Positions 23,346 to 37,081 of a DNA stretch of 64,000 nucleotides are shown in pieces. The DNA lies in the NCBI RefSeq assembly GCF_028453695.1, contig NC_135780.1, forward strand, positions 4,092,001 to 4,156,000, written 5' to 3'. The position numbers and the translations under genes were made by a program. The stretch's first letter is position 1, and each line of letters starts with the position of its first letter. The DNA is from Augochlora pura. Its lineage: Eukaryota > Arthropoda > Insecta > Hymenoptera > Halictidae. Under the pieces are notes generated by a model that was not told the DNA's origin, ran no database searches, and was given only the letters and a program-made list of their open reading frames with translations.

Positions 23346-24091
23346 AAGCGGATCAAAGGATAAACGCGGATGGGGTGGGTGGCCGGCTGATAGCGCTCTG
23401 ATTTGATTGTTGGCCGCGGCTATTGTCCCCCGAAACTGGCCTATTGTACTTGTTCCCGTGTCGGCGCGCGGCCTCGGCACTAGCACACAGGTTACCGCGG
23501 ACGCAGCCTGGAACTACGCTTCTGTCTGTGACACTATCTCTTTGCCGGTCGCCATTCCGCAGCCGGCCCGGTCCTCCGATACACACGGCGCCGGCGACAA
23601 TTATTGCGGAAGTATCGCGAAAAAATTGCGCCTCGATCCCAATTCCCGCCGCCATCCCACCGGAATCGTATTTTTTCTCCCGCTTTCCCGCCGATTCTTT
23701 TTTTTGTTTTTTATTCGCGGCGCCCGGTCCGGCGCGACGATACGCATCGTACGGGGGTTGTTTTATGATTTCACACTGGAACAGCTCTCTCGGCCCCGCC
23801 ATCTTGTCCGGCTGTGCGGCATTTTTACACCATACCTTTTTTTTCCCTCGGCCTTATCCGTGCCACCGATAAGTCGAGTTTTTATTTTTTTCGCGAGTTT
23901 TATGGCGGCAACCGGCATCGCTTTTTGCGGGCTTTGCGGGTGTAGCGGCGCGGATGATCCGCTGTTGGCTTCCGGGCTCTTTCATTTTTATTCGCTGGCT
24001 TTTTAATGCGGTTAATATTGGATCAGTTGTTGCAACGATAATTCTGATATCGGAAGATGTCGGTGTAATTTATTTAGTTACGTTTAGTGAA

Positions 24092-24150
24092 TTAACCCCT
24101 TGGACTCGAGTAGCGACTGCCGAACAGTGGCGACTCCAAAAATGGTCCGG
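24092..24150 (+). mobile_element. Solitary piggyBac-type end, family B
   Basis: TTAA at 24092 is followed by CCCCTTGGACTCGAGTAGCG and a GGCGACTCC motif like that in the family B elements (37082, 58593). No right end was found in the following 300 bases, so this is a fragment if it is real. Confidence 0.4.
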
Positions 24151-26123
24151 TTCCGATTGGATATAATTTTTGTATTATATATTAAACAATTTTATATTAT
24201 AATCAATTTTTTTCTTTGTTTAATCTTCGTTACGATTTAATCATTTTTGACTAAAATATCTGTTCTCAGTATACTATAAACCTTGCTTTAAATATACTAC
24301 GTGCTCGTAAAATGAAGGAAGTCACACATAACAGAAACATTCTGGATGAAACAAAGTATCTAGATATTAGCATAACGGTGTTTGAAAGCAAGTTAATGGC
24401 GGCCGAGATTACAAAAGTGATCGTTCTTTGGTATAATTTTAACGAGCGATTGACTTATCGTTGAACGAATTTTATACGGGTCCGGGGTGCAGTAATTAAA
24501 CTTCGAAATTGATTTCGAGACAATTTCTTGGGAGCGTGCTAGCCAATCGATTGGTCTCTGTGGGCGGAGCCAAGTGGCTCGTGGTGGGGAGCGACAGCGA
24601 TAATTTCTCGTGCGGTCACAGGACAAATTTTCGGCGTTATCTGTGCATCTGCTCGGCATTTGCATAGAATGCACGTCGCGTGCCCGTAACAGTGGCACGT
24701 AGGAGGCGGCTCACGGCTCTTAAATATTCTAGCACCTGCCACCCACGTGCGCAGTCTCCTCGGAACCATGAAACCGCCCATCCACGTCTTCCTGCTAACC
24801 GCACGCACAATTACGATCGTCTTACTTAAGTATTATAATTATCATAATAATAATAATGGTAATAGTAATAATAATTTGATTCAACGACGGGATAAACCAT
24901 TGTTACAGTGAGGGAATAATAATGTGGCAATTACAGAGAGCCGGGTAAAATGCAAAGACTTGAAACTGAAAACTTAGACACAAACTCGTAATTATAATAA
25001 TGATTACAATTAAAATAATAATTCGCTTTGATCGCGTGACGAGGGATTTTTTAACATTATTATAAACAACGAAGATTGCAAAGATTGCCTTTTTTGTAAA
25101 GGAAAGATTGCATTGCTTTGAGAAGGCGTAGGTACACCTTTACACTTACTGCAACAATTTTACAATGTTAAAACGTTGAAAAATAACATAAGGGTTAGGA
25201 AAATTATTTCACTTTTTAATCACTTTTTATGATTCTACTCATCATTACACAGAACACTGTCATTCTTTTTAGACAAATATACTCATCGAAAACAGCTAAC
25301 TGATTAAAAAGAATATATGTACAGTTTGATATCCTTTATTCAATTATGTATTTTATAAACGTATTTTAGCTAAATAAACTATGAATCAAACATATACAAT
25401 ATAATTACAGTAATTTGCGCATTTTTCATAAAAACTGTATCATCTAACTAATAAGTTAAATCAATTGCAGTTTTCTGAATCACTATAGTCATTTAGGTTT
25501 ACATTCGGTTTAAATGACTTGGGTTTAAATAAAACTGCTGTAAATTAAATTTATACTGGCGTGAACAGCAAAACTTTTAGAGTTCGTGGTTCTGAAGTAG
25601 TCTAGCAAATTTTTCGGTGATCGATTGTTGGAAATTATGATCTTGAGGGAGGTGTGCGACGAGGAAGCGACGGAGAGGGGGTGAACACCCCATGAAAATG
25701 ATTTGACACGCGATCAGGGGCGATGTTAATCGACAGGAATCGATTGCTCCCTCGAGCTCCGTGGCTCGTTACAAAGTTGCCGGGGCTTTTCTGTCGGGAT
25801 GCGAGAGTCGTGTTGCCCATCGATAAGAGATAAGGCGCGGCGGGCGCGATTTAATGAATGTGAGAGAACCGGGAAGAGCGGACGCAGGTAGAAACCGTGT
25901 GAACCGGCCGCGAACGTCCGATTTCACGGGGTGCTCGCAATTACGTGATTAAACGGAACGGTTCAATCGATATCGTTGGCCATTTCGACGAGGATGAGTC
26001 CAGTCGCCTGCAATTAGTGATTCACGTGAGAATTTTCTCCCGCCTCGATACCTTCAATGTGTCATTCACTTATTCCCTATAAAAAATACCTGTATTTCTT
26101 CGCTTACCACTTCGATATTCTTT

Positions 26124-26190
26124 TTAACCCTTTGCACTCGAATGACGACCTCGAGACACAACTAAAACTTGCTGCATAATGTTTAAAAAT
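26124..26190 (+). mobile_element. Solitary piggyBac-type end, family B
   Basis: TTAA at 26124, then CCCTTTGCACTCGAATGACG, closely matching the left end of the element at 37082 and the ATGATGACTCCGA region of the element at 58593. The sequence decays into AT-rich DNA and no GGGTTAA end is found. It is probably a truncated copy. Confidence 0.6.
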
Positions 26191-29100
26191 AACTTAAACG
26201 ATAGCTTTCTATAAAATTATTTGGAAATCTTATAATTTTATATAAATTAATATTTTCATTTAATTATAGATTAATATATAATTTATTAGAAGTTTATATA
26301 TATAAATTCAATCCCCTATAAATTTCTGTTGTAGAAAATTATGACATAAGTTTAATTTTTTAATAATTAGACTTCCAAAGTCAAGTTTACTTAATTGATG
26401 AAAGATTGGATATTATGTTTATGTTATTAATTATACAATATTCTTGCAACTTGCAAAAATTCAGCTATTTTCCAGAGTACTTCTATAATTACTGTTGTTT
26501 AGTACCCTTCTGTTATATTGAAATCAATTTACATATTTCAATGGATTAATATTTAATACTTCGAATTATCGCGATGGGATTCGAAAGAGATAATAGAATT
26601 CCTCCTTGTTTTTCGATCGGACGCCACCCTCGGCCCCGACACAATCGAAAAGAAACGCGAACTGCTCTCCACAGCAGAAAATCCCATCGTTATAAGCCGC
26701 GGCGAAGCATATGTCACAACACCCCATGGGACGCATCGCGTAGGGTCGAATTTTTTTTCTTTTTCTGCGAGCGAACCCTTGATTTGGAGGGCGTGTTTTC
26801 CGGGGTAAATTCGGTTAAACGCAGAGCACAATGGGCTAAAACAACCTGAGGAACGGTCATTAAATCTGTCACGCAACAAAGACATTAAAATTAATAAATC
26901 AGACATGGAGAAACGCATCCAGATACCGTAATCATAAACCATAAAGGATCGCGTCCTGTAAGATATCAATCAATTTTTAGCATACTTGAAATCATCCTGC
27001 AACGAACGCTGTTAACATTAGCGACTTCAATCTTGCCTGTATTTAATTATCGGAATGTAATTTTAAATTATTTAAATCAAACACTAGCAGCAGGACTTAA
27101 ATAAAATTCATATAAAATTCAAAGGTGAGAACATTATATAAATTAAATGTTAGGCTGCAATTTTATGCACTTTTGATAAAAATAAATAAGTAGAGAATTG
27201 TAAAGAAATTAATAAGGTTTAACAGCAATATTGTTAGATTGTACAATTTTAATTTTTTACTATCATTTCGGATGATTTTTATTTGCACAAAGAGACCCGC
27301 GGTTTATTAATTATAATTCTAAAAGGTCTATTAACCAAGCAATAAAAATTAGAACTGAAACGAAAATTAAATGATATTGATTCAAAATTATTAACATGAA
27401 ATAAAAATTACCCTAAAATTACTAAAAAATGATTAGTTCTTTTGCGATTTAAAATTTATTTAATGGTTCATCGGATCCAAAGATATTTCGGCTCTGAGCG
27501 CGAAGAGCCAACCGCGTCGGTTGTAATTTCGTTAGCGTAGCCAGGGCCCAGAAGCCTCGTCCAAGATCGCATAATCGATAGGATAGATGCTCGCAGACAG
27601 CACATGCCTTCGATCCCCGATAATCTGTAAAGACGGTGACGCGACTCTCGCTGAGTGAATTACAAAGTTCACAACAGATCAGATCTCCGGTCCCAGAAGG
27701 CAGCAGCGCCGCTTTGGAAAACCGGAAGCAGCCGGCACGAGCCGAGAGAGATGCGAGCGGGTTACCAATTCTCCATGCTCTCTTGCCTCATCTGCCTTTT
27801 GTCCAGGTAAGGGCTCTTACCTTTCCAGGCCGAGCGCGGACTGCTAGCGTAACAAACATTGTTCGCCTCTCTTACAATTCTATTTCCATTCTCGTCCCGC
27901 AGAACTCTTTCCGTATCACAATTCTTCGACCACAATACTCGACCATAACTTGCCTATTCTTCGTCATAATTTAATACAGCAATTATATTGCAGAGTAATT
28001 TAGTATACTATAATTTAATTATTTCGCAAAATTCAGATGAGAGGTTTCCTAGTGATTTATTATTGAGAGGGAAGTTTGAAGAAATATTGTATACAGGGTG
28101 TCCTATATAAAAGAGATTAATCTTATATATCTGTTATTTTATCTGGCGTTTTCTTGGATATAATCTTAATATTATTATTTATTATTTAAGAATAATATGC
28201 TTGTTAAAGTCCAAAATCTCTCCGAGACTATTCTTAATTATCTTGAATTAAGTTGTTCTATGATCATTGCAATTTTCGGCCATGTTCTACTTTTTAAATG
28301 TAAAACAGCAATGAGGATAGATACGTATAACAAGATGGAGGCATTCATCTGAAAGCATGTCAGTGACCTCAACGCGAACGCTGCGCCTCTTCCGTCCTTT
28401 AGAAGCCAGTCTTTCCCCTGGAACATTGTTTCCCGAGATCAAGCGAAACAAAGACGCAGCTTGTCACAATTCGGTGAATCAGCCTGCACTCGTCGAGTCA
28501 TTCGAAACTCAACCGGCACAGTTTGAAAAAACCGAATTCGAGTTGCCGAGTGGCGGGGAGGGACCGACGCGAAGGCAACATCCTGCTCGAAAAGAGCGAT
28601 TCTCGTAAGAGCCTGTGTGAGATTTAACCGTTCGAGGACCTCCCTCACCCCCTGGCCTCATTGTGCGGCAATTGAGGCTCGTTTAGGCGGGGGGTGGCGG
28701 CTAAATTGATTTAAATTGGCCGGACCGCTCGAAAGAAGTGAAAACGAGAGGTGCCCGAGAAAAGAGAGAGAGAGAGAGGGAGAGAGAGGCGAACGGAAAG
28801 AAGAAGAGAAAAAAAATAAAACATAATACAACACGCGTATCCTATATGTATACACGCTATATGTTTCCTGCTATCTCGGTGTGGAATCTTTCCACGATAC
28901 GGGAGCATTTATACGCTCCTTACCTGACTTGGTTTCCTCCTCGCCGCGGCGACCATTATACACATTTTTTCCGATGAATTTCGTGGTGCCCCATTAGGGC
29001 GCCCGTATGCTCTCAGCTGCGAATTCATAGGCGTGCACGAGTTGTTGCACCTATACGTCCATTTGATGAGTTATCGGGTCCCGGGATCGACGACGTTCAC

Positions 29101-32100
29101 GACTCGAATCCTTTTTTCCAGCTTCTTTCTACCAGTTTCCTTCCTTTTTTATGCCGTTTCTCTCCCCTCCCCCGTTAGCGCTCGCCGGGCAAACGATGCC
29201 GGTCCACCGAAGACAGTTTGACGTCGCGGACGGATCGCATGATCGAGCGGTCGGCCTCGTCGAATTATTACAGCCTTTCCCCGAGGAAGTGTCCGATTGT
29301 TGTCCGTCGGACCGTATCGAAGGAATTCGTATTCTTCGGGGGATTCCTGGAACAGACCCGATCCTTGATCGCCACCTATACGGTGACTCACACGGGCTCA
29401 CTATTAATTTGTCTCAATTTGGGGGGTGGCTGCGACGGGGCTGGGAATTCGGGAACCGAGGAAACTTTTACGACGCGAGACCGTCACCGTGGATTCGGCC
29501 GGATGAATGATCCGCTTTTCGGAATTGATTGTTTATTCAATTGACACCGTCCACCGGCATTTTCTTCCACGGCTTGGTCCTGCGACTTTCGATTGAAATG
29601 GATTGGTGCGGCCGCGTGGGAGGGACAGGCTAATTTTAAACGATTAAACTGGTACTGCTTTCGGTGTTGTATATTTAGGATTCTTGATGTTCCGGGAATT
29701 TACGGCGCTTTGATTAATTTAGGGCTGTTGGGAACGTGTTCTAGCGCGGAGACGGAGTGCAATTGAGAGTGCCGTTTCGAGGGAACTCGAGTTGCGTTGT
29801 GTAAATGACGGAAATATTTTCGTTTCTATTTTTGTACGATGGCAGAATGTTTCGGTGTATTTTCAACCCTTAAGTTATTCTTCTGATTTTATTTTTCTCT
29901 TGCTGTTAAATTGATCCAATGATAAATCAGTGTGACAGAAAGGTAACATAATAATTAATTTTAAAAATTAAAAGAAGATTGCAAACGTAATTTCCAATTT
30001 GGTGCCAAATAAATTACTTCAGTTTTGACAGTCTAATTACTAAAAAATTAAATTAATTTATATCACAATTTTATCATTTCATATGGTAATATAAATTTTA
30101 GACTTATAAATAAAATTATATAAATGTATTATATCTTCAAAATAAAAAACTGATTAATACATTTACAGCAGAGCATAGCTTCTCAATTTACAAATTTTTG
30201 GAATTTATTTGACAGTAAGAGTGTTAGTAAAATCGTCCTTATTTTTCATAAATAATAGAACGATGTGCACAGGTATAATTTAGCCAGGTTTATAAACATG
30301 CGAGAGATGAGTCGAGGATTAAATGAGGTTAATTTTGAGTCGTATGGGTGGATAATGCAATTTCTCAGTGTTCTTTCTTTGAGAGAGGAAGAGATAGTCA
30401 GTCGCGCTTATGGTCGCCATAACGGAACGGCAGCGAGCATTAATTTCTCTTCATTAACCCGCCGTGGCTTCCGACGTTCGATACGAGCGCACGCGACCAC
30501 TTTTTCGACCGGTCGTTCAAAAGGGTTCCTAGCCGTTTAGGATATCACCCCGTGGATCCTGCATAAATTAAAAGCCGCGCGGCCCGTTCAAAATGGAGGA
30601 CGCCCCGTCGAGAAGATCCTCGTTGCTCCAGCTTCGGCACGCGTGAACGATATAAATTTAACAATTTTTAAAAACTGACCCCGATGGCCTGCGGGACTTA
30701 AACAATTGAATGAAACGATTTGCAGGGTGAATACCATTAAAACGCGAGCTTCTACGTCTTTATCGGCAACCTAAACTTCCGTGCATGAGAATACGAGTAA
30801 AACTGAAGCGAGGGTATCGTAAATTATAGTTATCAGCCCGCGGATCTTTATGCACTTATCGCAAAAATTAGTGAATGCAATTTGAGACAGTGTCAAGATT
30901 AAAAGAAATTGAGAACGTTAATACGTTAATTAGAAAATTATGAAAATTATTAAAGAAAGATGTCTTGTAGTTAATAAAAACAATTTTTCTTTTGTATAAA
31001 GAAGTTTAGTAATTATTTTAGACACGGTTATAAGATAAACTATTGAACTATAAAATGAATTACTTTAAATTAGAAAACCTTATTTTCCCGTCCTTTACAA
31101 TTTTTGCTACAATTTTTGCTAGAAAATTTTTAGCCACAGAATTAATAAACTTGACCCCTTAACATCTGTAAAAAGATCTGAGTAACTCTGACGAATTTAC
31201 AAGAAGTTGATGCATTTTAAAAAGTGTGTAAACACTTTCGCGAGTCTCCGTAACGCAAAAATGTTGATCTCGATTTTCCGTGGAGAGTCGACGGTGGATT
31301 TTTAGGTTGTTCGATACGGGGGCGGTTCCCATTGTGATCGTGCGGTATGGGAATCCGTGTCGCGACCCGATGTTTCGACGCATCTTCTATTTGCACTCCA
31401 TAAATCCCCGTAACTCAATACGCCGCGCAGCGTAAACGGGTTATCAACAAATGTGTTCAAACATATAGGGTGTCACCAGACGCGAGAGGGGCTCGGCCGT
31501 AGACCCGCCAACCCCCTGTGTCAATAATCAACCCTGTAATCCTTTCAGCACGGGGGATCCTCGCTGATGCGCTTATGACCGTTGAGAATCGATTCGAAAA
31601 TGACTTCTTAATATCGGCCAGGATTTCATCCCCCAGAAAACTCCCCCCATTCTTCGATCATTTACTCTCCGTTTCCACATTAATTCGGACCAAAAAAATA
31701 CCGAATTTTACCTAAAAATCGTCCATCTCGCGTTTCTTCACAGAAATTCTTAACAGAGAACGAACAATAATCTAAACCTCCAACCCGCTGCAAAACAAGC
31801 CCCACTCGAAGTCCGAAAGAAAAAACTGTCGATCCGGAAGCGCACAATAGGAATCGCATGATGGATCAGCGCGTCGAGAACACGCGCACGCGTCGGCCGA
31901 CAAAAGGCGTCGCTGGATATCTGCGAAAAGGTGAAAATTCGCCTCTTGACGTGAGTCAAGATCGATTCGGGAATCCGTTTGTCCCGCCCCCGCTCGATCC
32001 ACTTCGTTCTGGATCACCGGGAACGGAAGCTATGGAAACGGAGCGGACTGTAGAGAATCGAGTTTCTGGGGTGGGTGGGGTTTTGGAAAAACGTTGTCCA

Positions 32101-33608
32101 GGATTTTTCGCGAAGTCACTGGAAATGGGCACTCCAGGGAGCATCCATTGAGATATTCGGGCACGCGCCCGTTCACGCAAACAGTCTGCTCCACCTCTGC
32201 TGAATGGTCGATCACAGTCTATTAAAAGTAAAGTGATTATGCTGCGCGCCGACGGGCCGAGAATCTGCGCTCGAGAGGGCGGCCCGGGCTCGACGGTAAT
32301 TCTATATGGGAGTCTGCCGCTTCGGTCCCGGGCATATGGGACGGTTAGACGTCCTAATAAGACCATAAAGGGATCGCATTGTGCCGAGAGACGATGCTCC
32401 GATTTTTCTGATCATCTGGAAATTCGACTGGGAACGTTTCCGTGCAGTCTTCGTGCGGCGGGGATACTTGTTGAGCCACCCCTAAGCCGGCCGAGCACTT
32501 TTTAATTGAGCCAACGGCGTTTGGTAGCTTCGGATAGGCTCGTCGGATTGTCCCAGGTGCGGTGCCTAGGTTAAGTCCCATTGTTTCCTTCGTTTTTGTT
32601 GGCGGTGGCTTTAAATGATTTTTAGGGTGATATTCTGTTTGGAAATTCTAGATGGCAGTCTTTCCGATTTTTCAGGGTGAATTTGCTGGGGATGGTTCAT
32701 TGAGGTGAACTGTGTCTATGAACTTCACCCTTCAGAAGAGGTTAGGTATTTTCTACTTGAATTTATTTTCATTTTACTGTTGGATTTACTTTGCTTATTT
32801 GGAAAAATAAACGAATAAGGGTTGCTTTTGCTCTACGGCTGATACTATATTTTTCCCGTTCAGAATTCTTCGTTAATTTAAAATAACCAGAATTTCTTAT
32901 TTTATTAATTTCGATTTAGAAGAAATAAATAATAAAATATTTAGTGGATCTTGCGTGGAATCTATATCTGACTCGTTATTAAAGTGCAAGGGGTTAAAAT
33001 AATTTTAGTCTTGAAAACATTCTGTTATTCATATTCAAAATTATATTCTATATACTTAGAAAGAGCAGGGGGAACAAAATAAAAGTTTACAAATTCGTTT
33101 CTACTTGTTAGATATAACTAAATGAAATGGAAAAGATTGAAGGTGGTTAATTAAATATTTCGGAAAGAAAGGAATTGATTTAGAAATAAGATCGATTTAT
33201 TCGAATGATTAGCAATAAGTTTCCACGATCGAACGGGTCCCGCCCCCCAATGTAAGATGCTACCAGCGAAACCCTATCGTTCTTGAATTAAACGCGGAAC
33301 GAAAGGGGCTTGTCAAACGGCAATCATCCCCTATTATGTAACGTCATGGCCCCCCTCGCGACGCGGCACGGTGACTCGTGTGAACTCTGCGGAAAAAGAT
33401 ACGGAAGATAGTGAAAATCTCGACGCGCCGGGAAATAATGAAAGGAGCCGAGGTAAACTGATCGGTCATGTCATGGCTTATTGGCTCGTCACGTCGCCCA
33501 CATCCAGGCATACAATTAAGGCATTCATTTCCGTGTGCGATCGCCTCTTCCTGGCCTCCCACGATTCCTTTTCGAAACCCGGCTCGAACGCGTCAAGCTT
33601 CCTGTTTC

Positions 33609-33752
33609 CACAATGTATTAATTACAGTAAAATTGAATATAATTAAATATCAATATTAGTCAATTATCAAATTATTATTCCACCATATATTAATTACAGT
33701 AATATTGAATATAATTAAATTTCAACAGTAGTCAGTTATTAAATGCATCTAT
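33609..33752. repeat. Tandem duplication, 72 bp unit
   Basis: TATTAATTACAGTAA followed by ATTGAATATAATTAAAT recurs 72 bases apart with few substitutions. Both copies end in a TCAGTTAT/TCAATTAT-type sequence. Confidence 0.8.
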
Positions 33753-35944
33753 ACTTACATTAAATAATAAATCCTTCTGTGACTCATTCTTGATAACTAC
33801 TTTAATTCCATGGAACTTCATAGTTAAAAGTTAAAAAAATGAAATTTTTATGAAATTGTAGATTAAATTTTGTTATTTTATCTGTTCTTTCTCATAACAG
33901 TAGTTTTCATTTTCATAATTATATTGATTAGCTAGAGCGTGCTTGAAAGCATGTAATCTTAGTTGCAACAATAATTTCTTCCAAAATCTAAAATTGCTTT
34001 AAATAATTGTTTTTAACACGGTTTCACATTAAACAAATATTAAATGAGCGCTTAATAGTCGTGTAATTAGTAAATGTGTCTTCAAATATTCTTGCATGCA
34101 AAACGGAGGAATAAAATTCTTCAAAAATATTCAATTTACTACGACGAATACTTTTTATTTAATGTAATAAGTTTCATTCTGACCGAAGGATAATCAATTT
34201 CCTCAATCTATCGATCAATTTCTGTTAAAAACAGCCTCGCTATTTTGATGGATCGTAGACTGACGACTCATTTTTTAGAGAAAGGTGTTCCGACCCCCAT
34301 GACGTACCGAGGCCCGGTAATAAAAAATGGCGGCACGTTTCCAGGTTTTCCCCAGGATGGCACGCTTTTCATTTGTCAAAATGTTCGAGCAGGTCGACCA
34401 CGAGGGCCCCATAGATCGCTCTCTGATAAGACGGTTGCGGAAAAACGAGGCCTCGCGGGGTGCAACAACCCTCTTATCACGGTATCGCCGTTTAACGATG
34501 CGGTGCGTGACGGCGGGAGGACCACCTGGCGTTCGCCACCACGTGTCGAACCTGGTGGTCACGTGTCCACCATGGCGCATTCCCCCGGAAAACCGTGCTC
34601 GTGACTTTCGCATCCTCGTGGCCGAAAATTTTCATCTCCCCCTCCCTTCGTTCGAAACATTGTCATCGTGTCAATAGCGTCTTCGAGAGGACGATTGTAT
34701 CTTGAGTGATGGACGTGTGAGAGCTCGGAGCACACGCAATAAAGCAATTCGAATTTTTCTACGGCTCATCTGCGTTAAATTGTATTTTAAGGAGTTACAT
34801 TTTTTTATATATAATTTATACGAGATCATTTCTTCTGAATTTTTAAATGGTAATTCAATAGCGATCGTTTTTAAAATTAAGTCTTTTGATGTATCGTTTC
34901 ATTATACATTCCTTTAGTTTTTAACTATCTTTTGTTACTATACATTTTCATCATAGTCAAATCCTGCAGTTTTTAATTGAATATAAAAATTACCAGATTT
35001 AATCATGAAGTGAAACACCGATTTGTCAAGCTACAAAGCGTCCCAATAGAATCATTCTAAAAACCCCATGAAAATATAATAAATTACTCTTATCTATAAT
35101 CATGAAGGCTACAAAATTAAAACGTTTCTAAAAACCTAATAAAAATTTATTAAAATCATTAAAACTACCCCTATACTTCTGAAAATTACAAAATAGTAAA
35201 TCTAAAACATTATGCCCACATAAAATCCAAGAAAAATAGTACAGCCATAATTTAAAATTCCATGCCTTGTTAGTACAGTTGTTCAGAGCTATTCCAAGGA
35301 ATCTATGGTGTGGAGGATTGAAATTTTCTTGGTTCCATGGGGTAATAATTGTTCCAGTAGATCGGTCCCACCGCAAAACGTCTAATATTCTAGCCGAATG
35401 CGTCTTGTAGCGTCCAAATAAACCAATATTTTTCCCATGGATATACATAAGCGATTCGTAGGAACGAGGGGGCACTTCACTGACAGCATGGGGGTACGGG
35501 TGCGCCGTCGTACATGCCCCATGCTGAGCCGAGCAATACGCTACCAGTCCGAACGCGGCCCCATAAACATCCCGTGTTCGCGTTGCTCGGACCTCGAGTG
35601 CGCACTCCTGTGAATACGATTCTCGAGTGTCTCGCGAATCGAATCGTTACTGCTTTAACAGACTGTTAACAGCCGCCCAAGATTGCCCTGGAAGCGTGGT
35701 TCATTGAAATTGTAATCGCCTGCCCCGGCCTCGAGCGATCCGGAAGCTTTGTCGACCGTTGATTAGCCCGCTGCTTCGAAAGCGCGGCTCCTTCAAGACA
35801 TTTCTCGTCCTTAAACATCGTAGGAAATCAGAAATTTATTCGTTTTTAATATGGACAATTTTCTTATATTTTCAAATTTATATTGCTAAATTTATTCCAC
35901 AATTTTGTGACAATTTTAATACAATTTTTGAGGCTTGAGTTTCA

Positions 35945-36218
35945 ACTCTCTTGATTTGGTTGGATTTAGATGGTCGATTTTTATGCATTTTTCAATAGAT
36001 AATTTTTCGAAGCTTCTAAATTTGTGCTACGATATTTATTGTATAAATTTAAAACAGTTCCCTTCGGTCCTTTATTTTATACTCTGTTGGTTTAGTTGGA
36101 TTTAAGTGGTTGAATTTTATGCATTTTTTGAGAAGACAATTTTTTGAAGCATTTAAATTTGAACTACGATATTTATTGAATAACTTTGAAACAGTTCCCT
36201 TTGGTTTTTTATTTTACA
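35945..36218. repeat. Tandem duplication, about 137 bp unit, two diverged copies
   Basis: Shared blocks GTTGGATTTA, TTTTATGCATTTTT, CTACGATATTTATTG and ACAGTTCCCTT..GGT occur in the same order about 137 bases apart. Confidence 0.8.
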
Positions 36219-36675
36219 CGCTCTCCGCTTTATCAGATTTTAACAACAGCTTTCTAAGCTGTTATCAAACCTTTGTAGAACTATAAAACTTATTGCACAG
36301 TTCTTATAAACTTAATCCTGCATAATTGAACCGGAATCATAAACTACATCCGTGAAGAGTCCAAAAGGTAAATCAAGAGAAATGAACAAAGCCTGCGAAA
36401 GCAAAGAATTATGGGACACGAAGGCAAAGAGTTTCAAAGACAGAAAATGATTCGAGCGAGTAAAGAGCAATCGGTGAAATGGAAATAGCGCGGAGGCTGT
36501 TAATTACAGTGGCCAGTTTCGGAGGGGGCGTATTTGGTGGGATTTGCAGCTCGATGCCGGTAGGCGTTGCGCCAAGAAAATTCCCTAGGAAGAGCAGTCA
36601 GTGACAGTGCTTAACTGCCGGTGAATCTTCCCACACCAATCAAAGAGCACCCCTCGAACGTTTCCTCTTTCGGCG

Positions 36676-36745
36676 TTTCTCTTCTCCTTCTCTCGTTCCC
36701 TTCTTCTCTCTCTCTCCCTCTCCCTCTCTCTCTTTCGTTCTCTCG
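36676..36745. repeat. CT-rich microsatellite
   Basis: Imperfect CTCTCC/TCTC repeats, nearly pure pyrimidine on the plus strand. Confidence 0.85.
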
Positions 36746-37081
36746 CTCGCGCTGCCTCACTCATCCCCTCGTAATTCTCCCGGGAGTTATCTACCCCCGT
36801 TGTGTGCCGTGCCGTCCCTGTCTCTGTGTGTATACGCTTCTAAAAGCCCCTTAATTCCGTTCATTTGTACCACTGGCATCCGTATCGAAGGTCGTCGAAC
36901 AGAACAGAGGGTTTCGACTGTCGTCCTTCTACCAGCCAATGTTTCCTCGTGTACGAACAAACCAATCGATCAATGGAACCCTTCCCCTCCCCACCGCCGC
37001 CCCTCTCCTACGCTATCGACCATCTTGATTCGTGGTGTTTACCGGTACCGCGCAGCATCTTGCTGTCGGTGGTTGAATTTA

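Larger units (their letters stand above)
19603..26123. other. CpG islands and AT-rich spacers, no gene called
   Basis: Islands lie at about 19600-20340, 20880-21350, 21780-22490, 22900-24010, 24470-24830 and 25600-26060. A donor-like GACGAG/GTGAGC is on the plus strand at 21192. Low-complexity parts: CGACG repeats 22034-22067, AAT repeat 22743-22762, GA repeat 23190-23234, CGAG repeat 23317-23345, AAT/GTAAT-rich 24836-24880. Long open frames at 23.0-24.0 kb are low-complexity shadows. Confidence 0.55.
26191..37081. other. Long gene-poor mosaic of CpG islands and AT-rich DNA
   Basis: Islands lie at about 26570-26900, 27480-27910, 28330-29840, 30300-30900, 31170-32600, 33200-33600, 34210-34760, 35400-35830 and 36400-37080. 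A plus-strand donor-like GTCCAG/GTAAGG is at 27806. Repeats include a GA tract 28756-28788, duplications at 33609-33752 and 35945-36218, and a CT-rich tract 36676-36745. A lone AAGTGCAAGGGGTTAA at 32982-32997 resembles a family B right end. No protein family is recognised. Confidence 0.55.

Noticed and set aside
23353..24006. Overlapping open frames of 150-200 codons on both strands
   Set aside because: They overlap one another in a GC-rich, repeat-laden stretch with biased composition; no splice signals or motifs support any of them.
28087..28110. CAGGGTGTCC motif resembling ends of some insect transposons
   Set aside because: No partner end, target duplication or transposase remnant was found nearby.
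36590..36620. Initiator-like TCAGTG
   Set aside because: It has no downstream promoter element or donor at a sensible distance; a six-base match is common by chance.
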